Origin: JADZAI01 sp047602465
Lineage (GTDB): Bacteria > Pseudomonadota > Alphaproteobacteria > Micropepsales > Micropepsaceae
Assembly: GCA_047602465.1 (NCBI GenBank)
Contig: JASGHF010000001.1
Span: forward strand, 2,232,001 to 2,296,000
Length of the DNA stretch: 64,000 nt
Direction of reading: 5' to 3'
Below the pieces are notes generated by a model. The model saw only the letters and a list, made by a program, of their open reading frames with translations, was not told where the DNA came from and searched no databases. Position numbers and translations under genes: made by a program. Below, piece after piece: positions 48,119 through 57,032 of the stretch. Numbering within the stretch: position 1 is the first letter of the stretch; every line of letters begins with the position of its first letter.

Positions 48119-49725
48119 TGAAGACAACTCGATCCCTCCGCTGCGCCATCTACACCCGCAAGAGCACCGAAGAAGGGGTGGATCAGGTCTTCAACTCGCT
48201 CGATGCCCAGCGGGAGGCCTGCGAGGCCTATGTTCGCAGCCAGATCGGCGAGGGCTGGCGGACGATACCGACCGCCTACGATGACGGCGGCTATTCCGGC
48301 GGCAACATGGAGCGTCCGGGGCTACAGGCGCTGCTGAAGGACATCGAGAGCGGCCGCGTCGACATTGTCGTCGTCTACAAGGTCGACCGCCTTACGCGTT
48401 CGCTGGCCGACTTCGCCAAGATCGTCGAGCGGTTCGACAAGCGGGGCGTTTCGTTCGTGTCCGTGACGCAGGCATTCAATACAACGACCTCGATGGGGCG
48501 TCTGACCCTCAATGTCCTTCTCTCCTTCGCCCAGTTCGAACGCGAGGTCACCTCGGAGCGCATTCGCGACAAGATCGCGGCATCCAAGAAGAAGGGCATG
48601 TGGATGGGTGGTATGCCGCCCTTTGGCTATGTCGTCCGGGAGAAGAAAATCTATCCCGACCCGAAGGAAGCGCCGATCGTGCGGTGCATCTTTCAGCGCT
48701 ATCTCGATCTCGGTAGCGTTCTGCCGCTGAAGGCCGAGCTGGCGGGGGAGGGTGTTCGTTCCAAATCCCGGGTCTCGCGTCACGGCAAAACCTATGGTGG
48801 CGCAGTCTTCGGCCGTGGCGCGCTCTATCACCTGCTTCAAAACCGCCTGTATGTCGGCGAAGTTCGGCACAAGGATCAGCGCTATGAGGGTGAGCATGAG
48901 GGCATCGTGCCGATCGACCTGTTCGAGGCGGTCCAGGCGAAGCTGCAGGAACAGCAGCGCCGGTCGGGCGCATCGCCTGCGGCGCGGCGCAGCCATCCGC
49001 TTGCCGGGCTGATCTGGGACGAGGCCGGTCGCCGCATGTCGCCGACGCATGGGCAGAAGGGCGGGCGGCGATACCGGTACTATGCCAGCCGCGCGAACAG
49101 CGCCGCCGACGCCCTCCGGATTCCGGCAGAGCCGATTGAACAGCTGGTGTTTGACCGAGTCCGTCTGATCGCCGACTTGCCGCCCGCATCAACGACGGAC
49201 ACTCTGTTTCAACTTCTGAAGCGGGTCGAGATCGGCCCGGAAGCCCTCCGATTGAGTCTTGATGCCGGGGTGCTAACCGATCATCTGCGCGGAGCGCCGG
49301 AACTACATCACCATACCGCAGATACCGTCACACGGCTTCAGCAGCGGCTCGGTGACGGCGAGGCGCTGGTCGAGCAAGGCGGATTTGTGGTGCTGAACGT
49401 CCCGGTTCGCCCGATCCGCCGCGGTGGCCTCACAGCCCTTGTCCACCCAGGCCACGGCAAGCCCGTCGGTCCGGCAAAGCCCGATCCGGCGCTTTTGAAG
49501 GCCATCGCCCGTGCGCATGGCTGGCTGGACCAGATGGTGTCGGGTCAAGCCTCGACCTTTAGGGACGTGGCGAAGGCGGAAGGCATTGAGGAGCGTTATG
49601 TGCGCCGGCTCATTCCGCTGGCTTTCCTCCCGCCAGCCATGCTGACAGATGCTCTGACAGGGTGGCAGACGCTCGATCTCACCGTAGACCGCGTGGCGAC
49701 TCGAGGCATTCCGTTGGAGTGGTAG
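48118..49725 (+). CDS. Large serine recombinase
   Basis: A 535-aa site-specific recombinase. The resolvase domain starts at CAIYTRKSTEEG with the nucleophile Ser; FNSLDAQREACEAY, DDGGYSGGNMERPGLQ and YKVDRLTRSLADF follow. The recombinase domain includes PPFGYVVREKKIYPD. The zinc-ribbon region is reduced (no clear Cys cluster), followed by a C-terminal HTH-like part, as in the alphaproteobacterial relatives that follow DUF2924. ATG 48118 overlaps the upstream stop. It probably moves the island that starts here; its attachment sites were not identified. Confidence 0.9.
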   Translation: MKTTRSLRCAIYTRKSTEEGVDQVFNSLDAQREACEAYVRSQIGEGWRTIPTAYDDGGYSGGNMERPGLQALLKDIESGRVDIVVVYKVDRLTRSLADFAKIVERFDKRGVSFVSVTQAFNTTTSMGRLTLNVLLSFAQFEREVTSERIRDKIAASKKKGMWMGGMPPFGYVVREKKIYPDPKEAPIVRCIFQRYLDLGSVLPLKAELAGEGVRSKSRVSRHGKTYGGAVFGRGALYHLLQNRLYVGEVRHKDQRYEGEHEGIVPIDLFEAVQAKLQEQQRRSGASPAARRSHPLAGLIWDEAGRRMSPTHGQKGGRRYRYYASRANSAADALRIPAEPIEQLVFDRVRLIADLPPASTTDTLFQLLKRVEIGPEALRLSLDAGVLTDHLRGAPELHHHTADTVTRLQQRLGDGEALVEQGGFVVLNVPVRPIRRGGLTALVHPGHGKPVGPAKPDPALLKAIARAHGWLDQMVSGQASTFRDVAKAEGIEERYVRRLIPLAFLPPAMLTDALTGWQTLDLTVDRVATRGIPLEW

Positions 49726-49777
49726 AGAGTTTCGGGACGATCAATGGCAATGCGCGGAATCGCACGATCGGCGAATA

Positions 49778-50002
49778 CTACCGCTTCCGCCCCGGCCGCC
49801 TCTTCGTAACGTCCTCGATATCAGCGCCAAGCGCCGTTGCGATCCGCTGCAGCACGATGACGCTGGGATTGCGCCGGCCCTGTTCGATGCCTGAGAGATA
49901 GGTCTGGTGCACCTCGGCTGCATGGCCGAGCTCTTCCTGCGTGAGCCCTCTGGCCCGCCGCAGGGCCTGTACATTGAGGCCGATCCGCTCGCGCACATCC
50001 AT
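49778..50002 (-). CDS. Small XRE-type regulator, controller (C-protein)-like
   Basis: A 74-aa protein that is almost wholly one helix-turn-helix domain: NVQALRRARGLTQEELGHAA then VHQTYLSGIEQGRRNPSVIV and LQRIATALG. Its size and layout match controller proteins of restriction-modification systems, which bind GACT-N-AGTC operators. Such an operator lies between this gene and the divergent exported-protein gene and again before the nuclease-like gene. The controller role is inference from operator and size. Confidence 0.75.
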   Translation of the reverse strand: MDVRERIGLNVQALRRARGLTQEELGHAAEVHQTYLSGIEQGRRNPSVIVLQRIATALGADIEDVTKRRPGRKR

Positions 50003-50023
50003 GGCGGCATGGCGCGTGTCGGC

Positions 50024-50053
50024 TTGACTTCATGCCATAGACTATCAGTCATA
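50024..50053. promoter_or_regulatory. Shared promoter/operator, copy 1
   Basis: TTGACT (50024-50029) and CATAGACTATCAGTCATA (50036-50053), the latter containing the palindrome GACT-ATC-AGTC. An identical 18-mer occurs at 50704-50721. Lies between the divergent XRE regulator and the exported protein. Confidence 0.7.
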
Positions 50054-50091
50054 TTCCGCAGCCGGCGGACGAGCCGGACGCGGGAGGATGG

Positions 50092-50631
50092 ATGGCTGAG
50101 AGACGGTTCGTGAGAATGCTGGTTGTTACTGCGGTGGTTGCTGCCGGCCTGCCCGGCATTGGCACTGCGAAGCAGGTCGACCAGTTCGGCAGGTGGGTCT
50201 ACGAGGAGAGCATCGACCCCATCACCGATGAGGTCTCCTATACGGGCCATCTCGCCTCCCGGCATGACAGCCCCGAAGCGGCCGTCATCATGATCGGATG
50301 CAGTGCGCTGAAGTCGCCGCTGCGGATCGCCGTGAAGTTCGATGCCTATCTCGGCTCCGGCGGCGGGACGCGCGACTTCACCTACCGGGCCGGCAAGGCC
50401 GAGGCGGTCACCGAGTCATGGCGCTATCTGGAGGGCGACATCGTCGGGACCGAGCTGCCGACCGACGAGGCGAGCCCGCTCCGCCAGGCGCTGGCGACGC
50501 GCGGTATCCTGTACGTCCGCGCCATGGCCTCGAACGGGCGCACGATCGATGCGAGCTTCGATATCTCCAGCGGTGACAATGTCGTCACGCGCCTGATGAT
50601 CGACTGCAAGCTGGACCCGCGCTTCCTCTGA
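50092..50631 (+). CDS. Unrecognised exported protein
   Basis: A 179-aa protein with a signal peptide (LVVTAVVAAGLPGIGTA, cleavage near residue 26) and two Cys residues in the mature part (SCALK-like region and DCKLD near the end). Compact and probably all-beta. ATG 50092 with GGGAGGA upstream. The promoter carries the operator shared with the nuclease-like gene, so both probably answer to the small XRE regulator. No family recognised. Confidence 0.65.
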   Translation: MAERRFVRMLVVTAVVAAGLPGIGTAKQVDQFGRWVYEESIDPITDEVSYTGHLASRHDSPEAAVIMIGCSALKSPLRIAVKFDAYLGSGGGTRDFTYRAGKAEAVTESWRYLEGDIVGTELPTDEASPLRQALATRGILYVRAMASNGRTIDASFDISSGDNVVTRLMIDCKLDPRFL

Positions 50632-50692
50632 CCTGCGACGATCTGGTGCAGGCCGTATCGGGCGGTTGGGGCCGTTGCCCCGCCTCGTTCGC

Positions 50693-50721
50693 TTGACTGT
50701 TCTCATAGACTATCAGTCATA
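50693..50721 (+). promoter_or_regulatory. Shared promoter/operator, copy 2
   Basis: TTGACT (50693-50698) followed after 5 bases by CATAGACTATCAGTCATA (50704-50721), the same 18-mer as at 50036-50053. About 48 bases before the ATG of the nuclease-like gene. Confidence 0.7.
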
Positions 50722-50768
50722 CACGCTCCACCCCGCCGCTGTGGCCGGGGCTTTGGAGACGGAGCGAT

Positions 50769-52019
50769 ATGCGGGCGTATTCACGGCCGATGATGGTGCA
50801 GGTCCCGGGCGGCGGCGGGGCGGCATGCCTCGCGCTGGAGGCGGTGTCGCTGAAGGCAGGTACTGCCGGCGGTTTCTATAACGAGGCCTGGCTGCAGGGG
50901 CTGATCCACGAGAACCCCGCTTTGCTGCCCGTCGGTGCGATCGAGCCGGCCTTCGAGGGGCTTGTGGCAGTCGCCCGGGAGGTGCGGGTCGCTTCCGGCT
51001 TCATCGACAACCTGCTGATCACGCCAGAGGGCGGTATCTGCGTCGTCGAGACCAAGCTCTGGCGGAACCCGGAGGCCCGCCGGGCGGTGATCGGGCAGAT
51101 CCTCGATTATGCGAAGGATCTCGCGCAGCTGAGCTATGGCGGGCTGGAGGCGGCGGTGCAGTCCGCCCGGGGCGACAAGGCCATTTCGCTCTTCCACGCT
51201 GTCTGCGGCCCTGACGTGGATGGTGACGAGGCCGGCTTCATCGACGCGGTCTCCCGCTCGCTGCGCCTCGGGCGCTTCCTGCTCCTCATCGCCGGGGACG
51301 GTATCCAGGAGGGGGCCGAGCAGCTGGCTGACTTCCTGCAGCGCCATGTCGGGCTGCACTTCACCCTCGGCCTGGTGGAGCTCGGCCTCTGGCGCCACCC
51401 CTCGGACGGATCGATCCTCGTCCAACCCCGGGTGCTGGCAAAAACCGTGCAGATCGAGCGGGCGGTCATCCGGATCGAGGGTCCGGCGTCAGGTTCGGCG
51501 TCAGCAACGATCCTGCCCTACCAGATCGAGACAGCTCCCTCATCCGCAAGCCGGCCGACCTCGATCACCGAGGAGGCCTTCTTCGAACAGCTGGCGAAGG
51601 CGCAGCCCTCTTATCCCGCCCGCCTCCGGGCGATCCTCAAGGCCATGGCGCCGCTCGGCATCCAGCCGGAGTTCAACCGGCGGCTGGGCCTCAAGTGGAT
51701 CGGGCCGGCCGGGGAGAGCGTCTCGCTCGGGACCATCGACACCGTGGGGCGTATCCACACCTCCTTCGCGCAAGGCAGCGCCGCGGCCATCGGGCGGACC
51801 GATCTCTGCGAGGCCTACCAGCGTGGCCTTGCCGAGCTGATGCCTGGCACATGGCTGAAGGAGACGCCGAAGCGCTCCGGCTGGTACCTGACCGAGCCGG
51901 ACGCGCTCTACCCGCTCATCGGGCCGTTGCTCGACAAACCGGACGACTGGGTTGCCGTCGCGGCGGCCTATGTGACAGCGCTGGCGAAGGCGCTCGACGA
52001 GGCGGGTGTTCCGTCTTGA
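50769..52019 (+). CDS. PD-(D/E)XK nuclease-like protein
   Basis: A 416-aa protein. Residues 77-98, FIDNLLITPEGG then ICVVETKLWRN, give Asp80 and Glu94-x-Lys96 on consecutive strands, the hallmark of the PD-(D/E)XK nuclease fold; a helix with QILDYAKDL follows as usual. The C-terminal half (from about 260) is unrecognised. ATG 50769 has GGAG close upstream. It follows the second copy of the shared operator and is translationally coupled to the next gene (TTGA). A DNA-cleaving defence or repair role is plausible; its target is unknown. Confidence 0.75.
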   Translation: MRAYSRPMMVQVPGGGGAACLALEAVSLKAGTAGGFYNEAWLQGLIHENPALLPVGAIEPAFEGLVAVAREVRVASGFIDNLLITPEGGICVVETKLWRNPEARRAVIGQILDYAKDLAQLSYGGLEAAVQSARGDKAISLFHAVCGPDVDGDEAGFIDAVSRSLRLGRFLLLIAGDGIQEGAEQLADFLQRHVGLHFTLGLVELGLWRHPSDGSILVQPRVLAKTVQIERAVIRIEGPASGSASATILPYQIETAPSSASRPTSITEEAFFEQLAKAQPSYPARLRAILKAMAPLGIQPEFNRRLGLKWIGPAGESVSLGTIDTVGRIHTSFAQGSAAAIGRTDLCEAYQRGLAELMPGTWLKETPKRSGWYLTEPDALYPLIGPLLDKPDDWVAVAAAYVTALAKALDEAGVPS

Positions 52020-52540
52020 GCAACGCCCCCGCCCCGCCCGGCCGCGATCCCCTCGGACTGCGGACAGCGACGCCGGACGAACGTGCTGCCGCCGGCGGCT
52101 GGCTTTTCATGCTCGACCCGCCGGAGATCATCCGCGGTCGGCTGGAGGTTCTGGCGGAGTACGCAGACCTCTTCCGGACCGCAGGCGTTGTGCTCGGGAC
52201 GGCAGATGACGGCTACATCGATCCGGCCTTCCTCACCGAGCGGTTCATCGCCCGTCTCTACGAGACGGGCTGGGTCGATGCCGAGGCGTCGTATAGCGAG
52301 GCGCTGCAGCGCCGTGCCCGTTACATCGGCGCCGGTGCCATCTGCGAACCTGAACCCGATGCCTTCAGGGACGCCACGCCGTTCCAGCTGCATCGCCGGC
52401 TCACCGTCATCTGCCGCGGTGACCGGTTCAATCCCGGCATGATCGACCGCGCCTGCGAGAGCGGGCTCATCATGCAGATATTGGTGCGCGCTGAGGCGCT
52501 GCTCGCCGCCAATGCGGCGGTGCAGGTTGCTCAGCTGTAG
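52016..52540 (+). CDS. Hypothetical protein coupled to the nuclease-like gene
   Basis: A 174-aa protein from TTG 52016, which overlaps the previous stop. Mostly helical by composition (PEIIRGRLEVLAEYADLFRTAG; SYSEALQRRARYIGAG), with no catalytic motif or membrane segment seen. Being second in a coupled pair, it may modulate the nuclease-like protein. It runs 10 bases into the convergent gene that follows. Not recognised. Confidence 0.6.
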   Translation: MSNAPAPPGRDPLGLRTATPDERAAAGGWLFMLDPPEIIRGRLEVLAEYADLFRTAGVVLGTADDGYIDPAFLTERFIARLYETGWVDAEASYSEALQRRARYIGAGAICEPEPDAFRDATPFQLHRRLTVICRGDRFNPGMIDRACESGLIMQILVRAEALLAANAAVQVAQL

Positions 52541-53433
52541 GCGACCTCGAAGGCCGCAGCGGACATCGATCGCCGGATCTCGCCGAGCTCATAAGGCGTG
52601 TAGGGCTGCAGCACGATCCGCTTGCCCTTGCCCCATTCAAGCTCGCGATCCTGCGCAAACGGCAGCGCGATGTCGTCCGGCGCCACGGACGGGATGTCGA
52701 TATGGGTCCAGCCCCGTGCCGCCAGCACGGCGGGCAGCCCCGAATGCGCCTCAGAAAGCACCGTGATCGACGGGATCCGGTCCGGGCGCCGCGACCAGCT
52801 CTGCTTCTGCTCCAGCCATTGCGCGAGGGCCTCAAGTCCGGCCTCAGTCGCATCGCTTGCTGATCCGAGCGGATCGCAGACGATCAGATCATCGAGGAAG
52901 CGATCCCGGCCCTTGCTGTCGGCCGCAACGCCCCATGTCACCTGGCCCGGGGTCGGCCGCACCCGTTCCCGCTCGCTGCCATCCTCCAGGACCTCGAAGC
53001 GGAGCGTCTCTTTCAGCCAGGCGTGATGCGGCAGAAGCGCGAGCCGGCGATGGCGGCGCCGGGCCTCGGCGGCAATCGCGCCCGTCCGCGCCGCGACATG
53101 GATCTCCCGCGGTTCCCACTGGCGATAGCCGAGCCAGGCAGGCAGAGCGGCCATCGTCATGGCGGAGCGGCCCATCGTCTTCTCCATGGTGATGACAGTC
53201 TGCGCGCCCGGAACGGCCGTCGCCTGCTGGAGCTGCCAGGCCAGCACCTTCAGGGCATTCACCGGCGGCAGCGGTGCGCCACCCTCCATGACCGGATGCG
53301 CGAGGCGCCAGAACACGGCGAACCACGCCTCCATCATCCCGAGGAGCTGGCCGCGCATGAAGCCGCGCCCGAGCCGCGGGTTGCGGTAGAGCTCATCGGC
53401 TGTGGCCTTGTGGTCGAACCCGTCCGCGCTCAT
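52531..53433 (-). CDS. Hypothetical protein in a terminase-like gene pair
   Basis: A 300-aa protein with no motif I can name securely. Its placement after a DUF5681 gene and ParB-methyltransferase gene recalls phage-derived packaging modules, and segments such as VITMEKTMGRSAMTMAALPA and IPSITVLSEAHSG could belong to a degenerate ATPase, but no Walker A is visible. Start ATG 53433 overlaps the DUF5681 stop (ATGA), so the two are coupled. Confidence 0.55.
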   Translation of the reverse strand: MSADGFDHKATADELYRNPRLGRGFMRGQLLGMMEAWFAVFWRLAHPVMEGGAPLPPVNALKVLAWQLQQATAVPGAQTVITMEKTMGRSAMTMAALPAWLGYRQWEPREIHVAARTGAIAAEARRRHRRLALLPHHAWLKETLRFEVLEDGSERERVRPTPGQVTWGVAADSKGRDRFLDDLIVCDPLGSASDATEAGLEALAQWLEQKQSWSRRPDRIPSITVLSEAHSGLPAVLAARGWTHIDIPSVAPDDIALPFAQDRELEWGKGKRIVLQPYTPYELGEIRRSMSAAAFEVAYS

Positions 53434-53891
53434 CGCGCATCCCCCGCGGGCCAGCGCTCCCAGCCGTCGATCTTGCCGACCGTGTAGGCGAAGAAGTCGG
53501 CGGCAAACCGCATCACCGCCTGCTCGCTATCGGTCAGCGGCGCATCCGGATCGCGCAGCTGCAGTTCGGCGGTCTCCGGCGGTTGCACCGCTCCTGAGAT
53601 CCGGCTCTTCCCGCCTTCAAGCATCCGCAGCGCATTGAGATTACCTTCGCTGATCAGCTGCGAGAGCCGTCGCGCGGCCAGCTGCGCGCGTGTGTACGAG
53701 ATGCGTCTCCCGTCGACCGTCGCGACACGCAGCTTGTGCAGATCGATCTCGATCAGTTCGACAACGGATTTGACCTTCTTCTTCCGGCCCGACGGGTTGC
53801 CGCTCGTGCCTTTCTGAAACGGCTTGCCCCGCGGCGGTTTGCCGTAGCCGACCTCGTAGTCGCTTTTGTCGCCAGGTTTGCGCTTCGCCAT
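53430..53891 (-). CDS. DUF5681 domain-containing protein
   Basis: A 153-aa protein. The basic N-terminus YEVGYGKPPRGKPFQKGTSGNPSGRKKK is the DUF5681 signature, found on small phage-packaging-like or island proteins; the middle part LDIHK-like helices and the tail are unremarkable. Function unknown. Coupled to the following gene. Confidence 0.82.
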   Translation of the reverse strand: MAKRKPGDKSDYEVGYGKPPRGKPFQKGTSGNPSGRKKKVKSVVELIEIDLHKLRVATVDGRRISYTRAQLAARRLSQLISEGNLNALRMLEGGKSRISGAVQPPETAELQLRDPDAPLTDSEQAVMRFAADFFAYTVGKIDGWERWPAGDAR

Positions 53892-54085
53892 CTCGTCACC
53901 GTTCAGTTGCGTTCATGATTGGCAGGCGAACAACAACTGCGATGACCGATCCCGTGGACCGATGAGCGCCGATCACGAGACTAGATGATTCGCATGCGGA
54001 GTCCAGAGGTCACAACATCATTTGCTCCGTAGACGGACAACACGAGGCGAACACGCAAAGTACGGGCCGCGCCGCGCCCGCTGCA

Positions 54086-55744
54086 TCACGGGCACGAGAC
54101 ATCTTCATCACATTCCCCGTCTTCTTCGTCTTCATCGCCGGCATCAGTTTCCACATCGTCGATCTCATCGTCGTGGAAGAAGACCTCATCATCATCCAGC
54201 ACGCGTGGCTCGCGCTCAGTGTCACGGCCACGCGAGGAGATACGTGGCAGATCGTGCGTCGCTCGCGGCGCGCCGCCGCCGGCCATGCGCCGGGCGCGCA
54301 CTGCCTCGAACGTCTCGCCGGTGTCACGCAGCACCGGCATGCCGCCCGTCTCAGCCATCCAGCGCAGCAGCGCCACGTCGACATAGCCAGGATCGAGATC
54401 ACCGCCCCGGAAGCGACGGCCGGACCGCTCCGCCGCGATCAGCGTCGTGCCGCCGCCGAGAAAGCTGTCCATCACGATGCCGGTCCGCGTCGTCACGTCC
54501 TCGATCGCGTCCTCCACCATTGCCGGGTTTTTCGGGGTTGAGTGGCTCGTGAGGCCGGCGCGGGTTTCTGAGCCGAGCGAGGAGCCGCCCGGATAGGTCC
54601 AGACATTCGTGCGGTAGCGGCCGTTCTTCCCCAGCTGGATATTGTTGATGGACCGGGCGCCCGGAACACGCAGCACCAGGATCAGCTCGTGCTGCGAGCG
54701 GTAGAATGAGCCCAGTCCGGCATTGGTCTTGTTCCAGACCACGAGGTTCGCGACCGCGTATCCCGCCTTCTCCGCAGCCGCCATCAGGATATGGATCGAG
54801 CGCCAGTCCATACAGGAGAAGACAATCCCGCCCGGCTTCACATGGCGCTTGAGCGCCCGGTGGCTCTTGCCGAGAAAGGTGAAGAACGCGTCACGCGACA
54901 TCTCCCCCGCCGCCATCACGAACTCGGGGTGGTGATCTGCGCCCGTGACATGGCCCTTGATCGGCACGTTGTAGGGCGCGTCCAGGAACGCCATCTCGGC
55001 CAGCTCGGTCCCCATCAGCTCGGCCAGGAAGGCGCCGTCCCGCGCATCGCCGCAGCCGACCAGATGGCGGCCGAGCACCCAGATGTCGCCGGGAGCTGAG
55101 GTCACGAAGGCCGGTTTCTCCGGCGGGATCTCCGCGCCGTCGTCACCGTCTTCCAGGTCCAAGGCGTCGGCATCTTCGAGGAGCAGCCCGTCCAGCTCGG
55201 CGTCTTCGAACAGCGTGTCAGAGAGATCGTCACCCTCCTCGATGAGATCCTCCAGGACGTCCTTCAGGGCTTCGAAGTCCCAGGTGCCGGTTTCTCCGGC
55301 GCGGTTGATGGCGATCGCCAGCTTCTCCTGCTCGATCGGCTTCAGATGACCGGCGATGACGCAGGGCAGTGTCGCAAGGCCGAGCGCTTTTGCCGCCGCC
55401 CGCACCGCATGCCCGGCGATGATCGTGCGGTCCTCCGCAATCAGGATCGGCATCACCACGCCGAAGGCTTCGATCGAGCGCTTGAGGCGCGCGACCTGGA
55501 GCTGCGTCACCTTGCGGGTGTGCCGGGGTGAGGGCTTCAGCGCCGCGACCGCCACATCGACATAGTCGAGCTTCGGGCGGAGGTCGTTGCGGGGCGGTGA
55601 CTTGCGCTCCGCGCCGGCACGCGATGCCAGTGTCGCGCGGCGCTTGCGGCCCTTCGCCGCGAAGTGCTCCGACAGCTCGTCGCGGTCGAAGCGAAATTTG
55701 CGGGTGTCCTTGCCGGCGCGCTTGCCGTGAGGAGTTTTGGGCAT
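54086..55744 (-). CDS. ParB-like domain fused to a DNA (adenine/cytosine-N4) methyltransferase
   Basis: A 552-aa protein. About residues 60-135 form a ParB/Srx-like nuclease-type domain (PSPRHTRKVT, then FGVVMPILIAEDRTIIAGHAVRAAA). About 215-470 form a beta-class amino-methyltransferase: catalytic motif DAPY at 255-258 (usually DPPY), and the AdoMet motif DSFLGGGTTLIAAERSGR near 426-443. Residues from about 518 are a long acidic tail. Such fusions occur on phages and islands, modifying DNA for protection or regulation. Whether DAPY keeps activity is unknown. Confidence 0.85.
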   Translation of the reverse strand: MPKTPHGKRAGKDTRKFRFDRDELSEHFAAKGRKRRATLASRAGAERKSPPRNDLRPKLDYVDVAVAALKPSPRHTRKVTQLQVARLKRSIEAFGVVMPILIAEDRTIIAGHAVRAAAKALGLATLPCVIAGHLKPIEQEKLAIAINRAGETGTWDFEALKDVLEDLIEEGDDLSDTLFEDAELDGLLLEDADALDLEDGDDGAEIPPEKPAFVTSAPGDIWVLGRHLVGCGDARDGAFLAELMGTELAEMAFLDAPYNVPIKGHVTGADHHPEFVMAAGEMSRDAFFTFLGKSHRALKRHVKPGGIVFSCMDWRSIHILMAAAEKAGYAVANLVVWNKTNAGLGSFYRSQHELILVLRVPGARSINNIQLGKNGRYRTNVWTYPGGSSLGSETRAGLTSHSTPKNPAMVEDAIEDVTTRTGIVMDSFLGGGTTLIAAERSGRRFRGGDLDPGYVDVALLRWMAETGGMPVLRDTGETFEAVRARRMAGGGAPRATHDLPRISSRGRDTEREPRVLDDDEVFFHDDEIDDVETDAGDEDEEDGECDEDVSCP

Positions 55745-56062
55745 GGGATGAACCTTTCGAAGAGAAAGGTCCCGTGCGCATGCGTGCTGCCGGGCGAACG
55801 GAAGACATCTCAGGCCTGATCGGTGTGTTCTGAGATGACTTCCGCTGACCGCCAGCAGGAATTCGGCCCGGTGACAGCGCGCTCGCGCCGGTGACCGGAT
55901 GCGCTACCTCTGCGCCTCCACGGGCGCGACCGTCAATCGCAATCGTACACGCGCACTCAAGTGCGTCCGAACGCATCGCGAACTGCGCCCGCGCACCCCG
56001 GCCTGCCCCGGATTGGACTTCCCTGCCGCACCAAGCCTTGGTCGCCTCGGAGGACGAGACCC
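55745..56062. other. Gene-free stretch upstream of the methyltransferase
   Basis: About 320 bp with no supported gene or clear repeat. It must hold the promoter of the ParB-methyltransferase (minus) and possibly of the small gene at 56063 (plus); I could not pick out convincing promoter elements. Confidence 0.4.
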
Positions 56063-56290
56063 GTGGCGAACCCCAAGTCAGCACGCGATCAGGCCATCAG
56101 CATCCTGCGCTCCGCGATCGCAGCCATCGCGGACGACACGGCTGTCGCCGCTGCCAGCTCAACCGACACACCGGGATCGCCGCGATCGACTGCGCGTGAT
56201 GCCAGGCTCGCCCTCGACGGGCGCGACATCACGACCCTCGCCGATGCCTGCAACGTCCTCGCGCGGCGGTTCACCAGCTCCAGCCTCTAG
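56063..56290 (+). CDS. Small hypothetical protein
   Basis: 75 codons from GTG 56063, with GGAGG at 56049-56053 as a good ribosome site. Sequence ARDQAISILRSAIAAIADDT and RDITTLADACNVLARRF suggests a short helical protein. No family recognised. Divergent from the methyltransferase. Confidence 0.45.
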   Translation: MANPKSARDQAISILRSAIAAIADDTAVAAASSTDTPGSPRSTARDARLALDGRDITTLADACNVLARRFTSSSL

Positions 56291-57032
56291 GGCGCCCTGC
56301 CGATCTACCGCGGTGTTCGGCTGCAGGCCTGTAAACTTCCTCTGCTCTCGGCAAAGCGCGGCTCGCAATTCCGCTGCTTAACAGCTTCACTCGCTGTCCA
56401 GGCGAACGCGAAGGCATTGGCGCTGCTCGCGGAATCGATCTCTGGCTCGAAGGCCTCACCGCGGCACTCACCCAAATCCGCTGATATTCCTCTGATACCA
56501 GTGGAATGGTGCGAAAGCGGACTGCGGCTACGCCGTCGAGAGCAGGCGGCCCACCAAGCCCGAGCGACTTGCCTGGCTCTGGCGTAAGGACCGGGCGTTC
56601 TCTTCTGGGTATGTGCAGAAAGCCGGCGTATGCGGGCGAGTTTGGCGATCAATGAGAGCAGCCTGCTCTGCGTCAGACTGAGTGGCGGAGCGATTAGGAT
56701 TCGAACTGGCGAGACGCTTTTGATGGTTGTCGAAAGCGGACTGCCAAGATCGCTGTCAGAGCACGGAGGCCTAATATCGGAGGAGTATTTGCACGGTCGG
56801 GATTCGAACTCGCGAGACGCTTTTTTATAGTCGCGGAAAGCCGGGAATTTCGCGGCTATTTCGACGCCTTCAGAGCAGCCTGCTCTTGACATAACTGCGT
56901 GGCGGACAGGGCGGAATTAAGCCTTCCAAGCATTCTCAACGCGATAGCCGGGCAACCCGCTCGAAAGCTGCTCATGCAAAATCAAAGGCTTGCGAGAGTG
57001 GGGGCAAACCCCAAAGCGCCTCGTCTGCCTTC
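56291..57032. other. Repeat-bearing spacer between island and prophage
   Basis: No supported gene. A palindrome AGAGCAGCCTGCTCT occurs at 56655-56669 and 56872-56886, each followed about 12 bases later by GTGGCGGA. GGATTCGAACT, resembling the T-loop part of a tRNA read backwards, occurs at 56697-56707 and 56800-56810, each followed by the same GCGAGACGCTTTT. No complete tRNA folds from either. The arrangement looks like a duplicated attachment or integration scar. Confidence 0.5.

Noticed and set aside
56684..56826. tRNA genes suggested by ATTCGAA motifs
   Set aside because: Neither copy has a pairing T-stem, anticodon arm or acceptor stem; treated as tRNA-like remnants.
56305..56892. 195-codon minus-strand frame in the repeat-bearing spacer
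   Set aside because: The translation has the SxVRI/REFESRP look of frames read through tRNA-like repeats, and no start site or family support.
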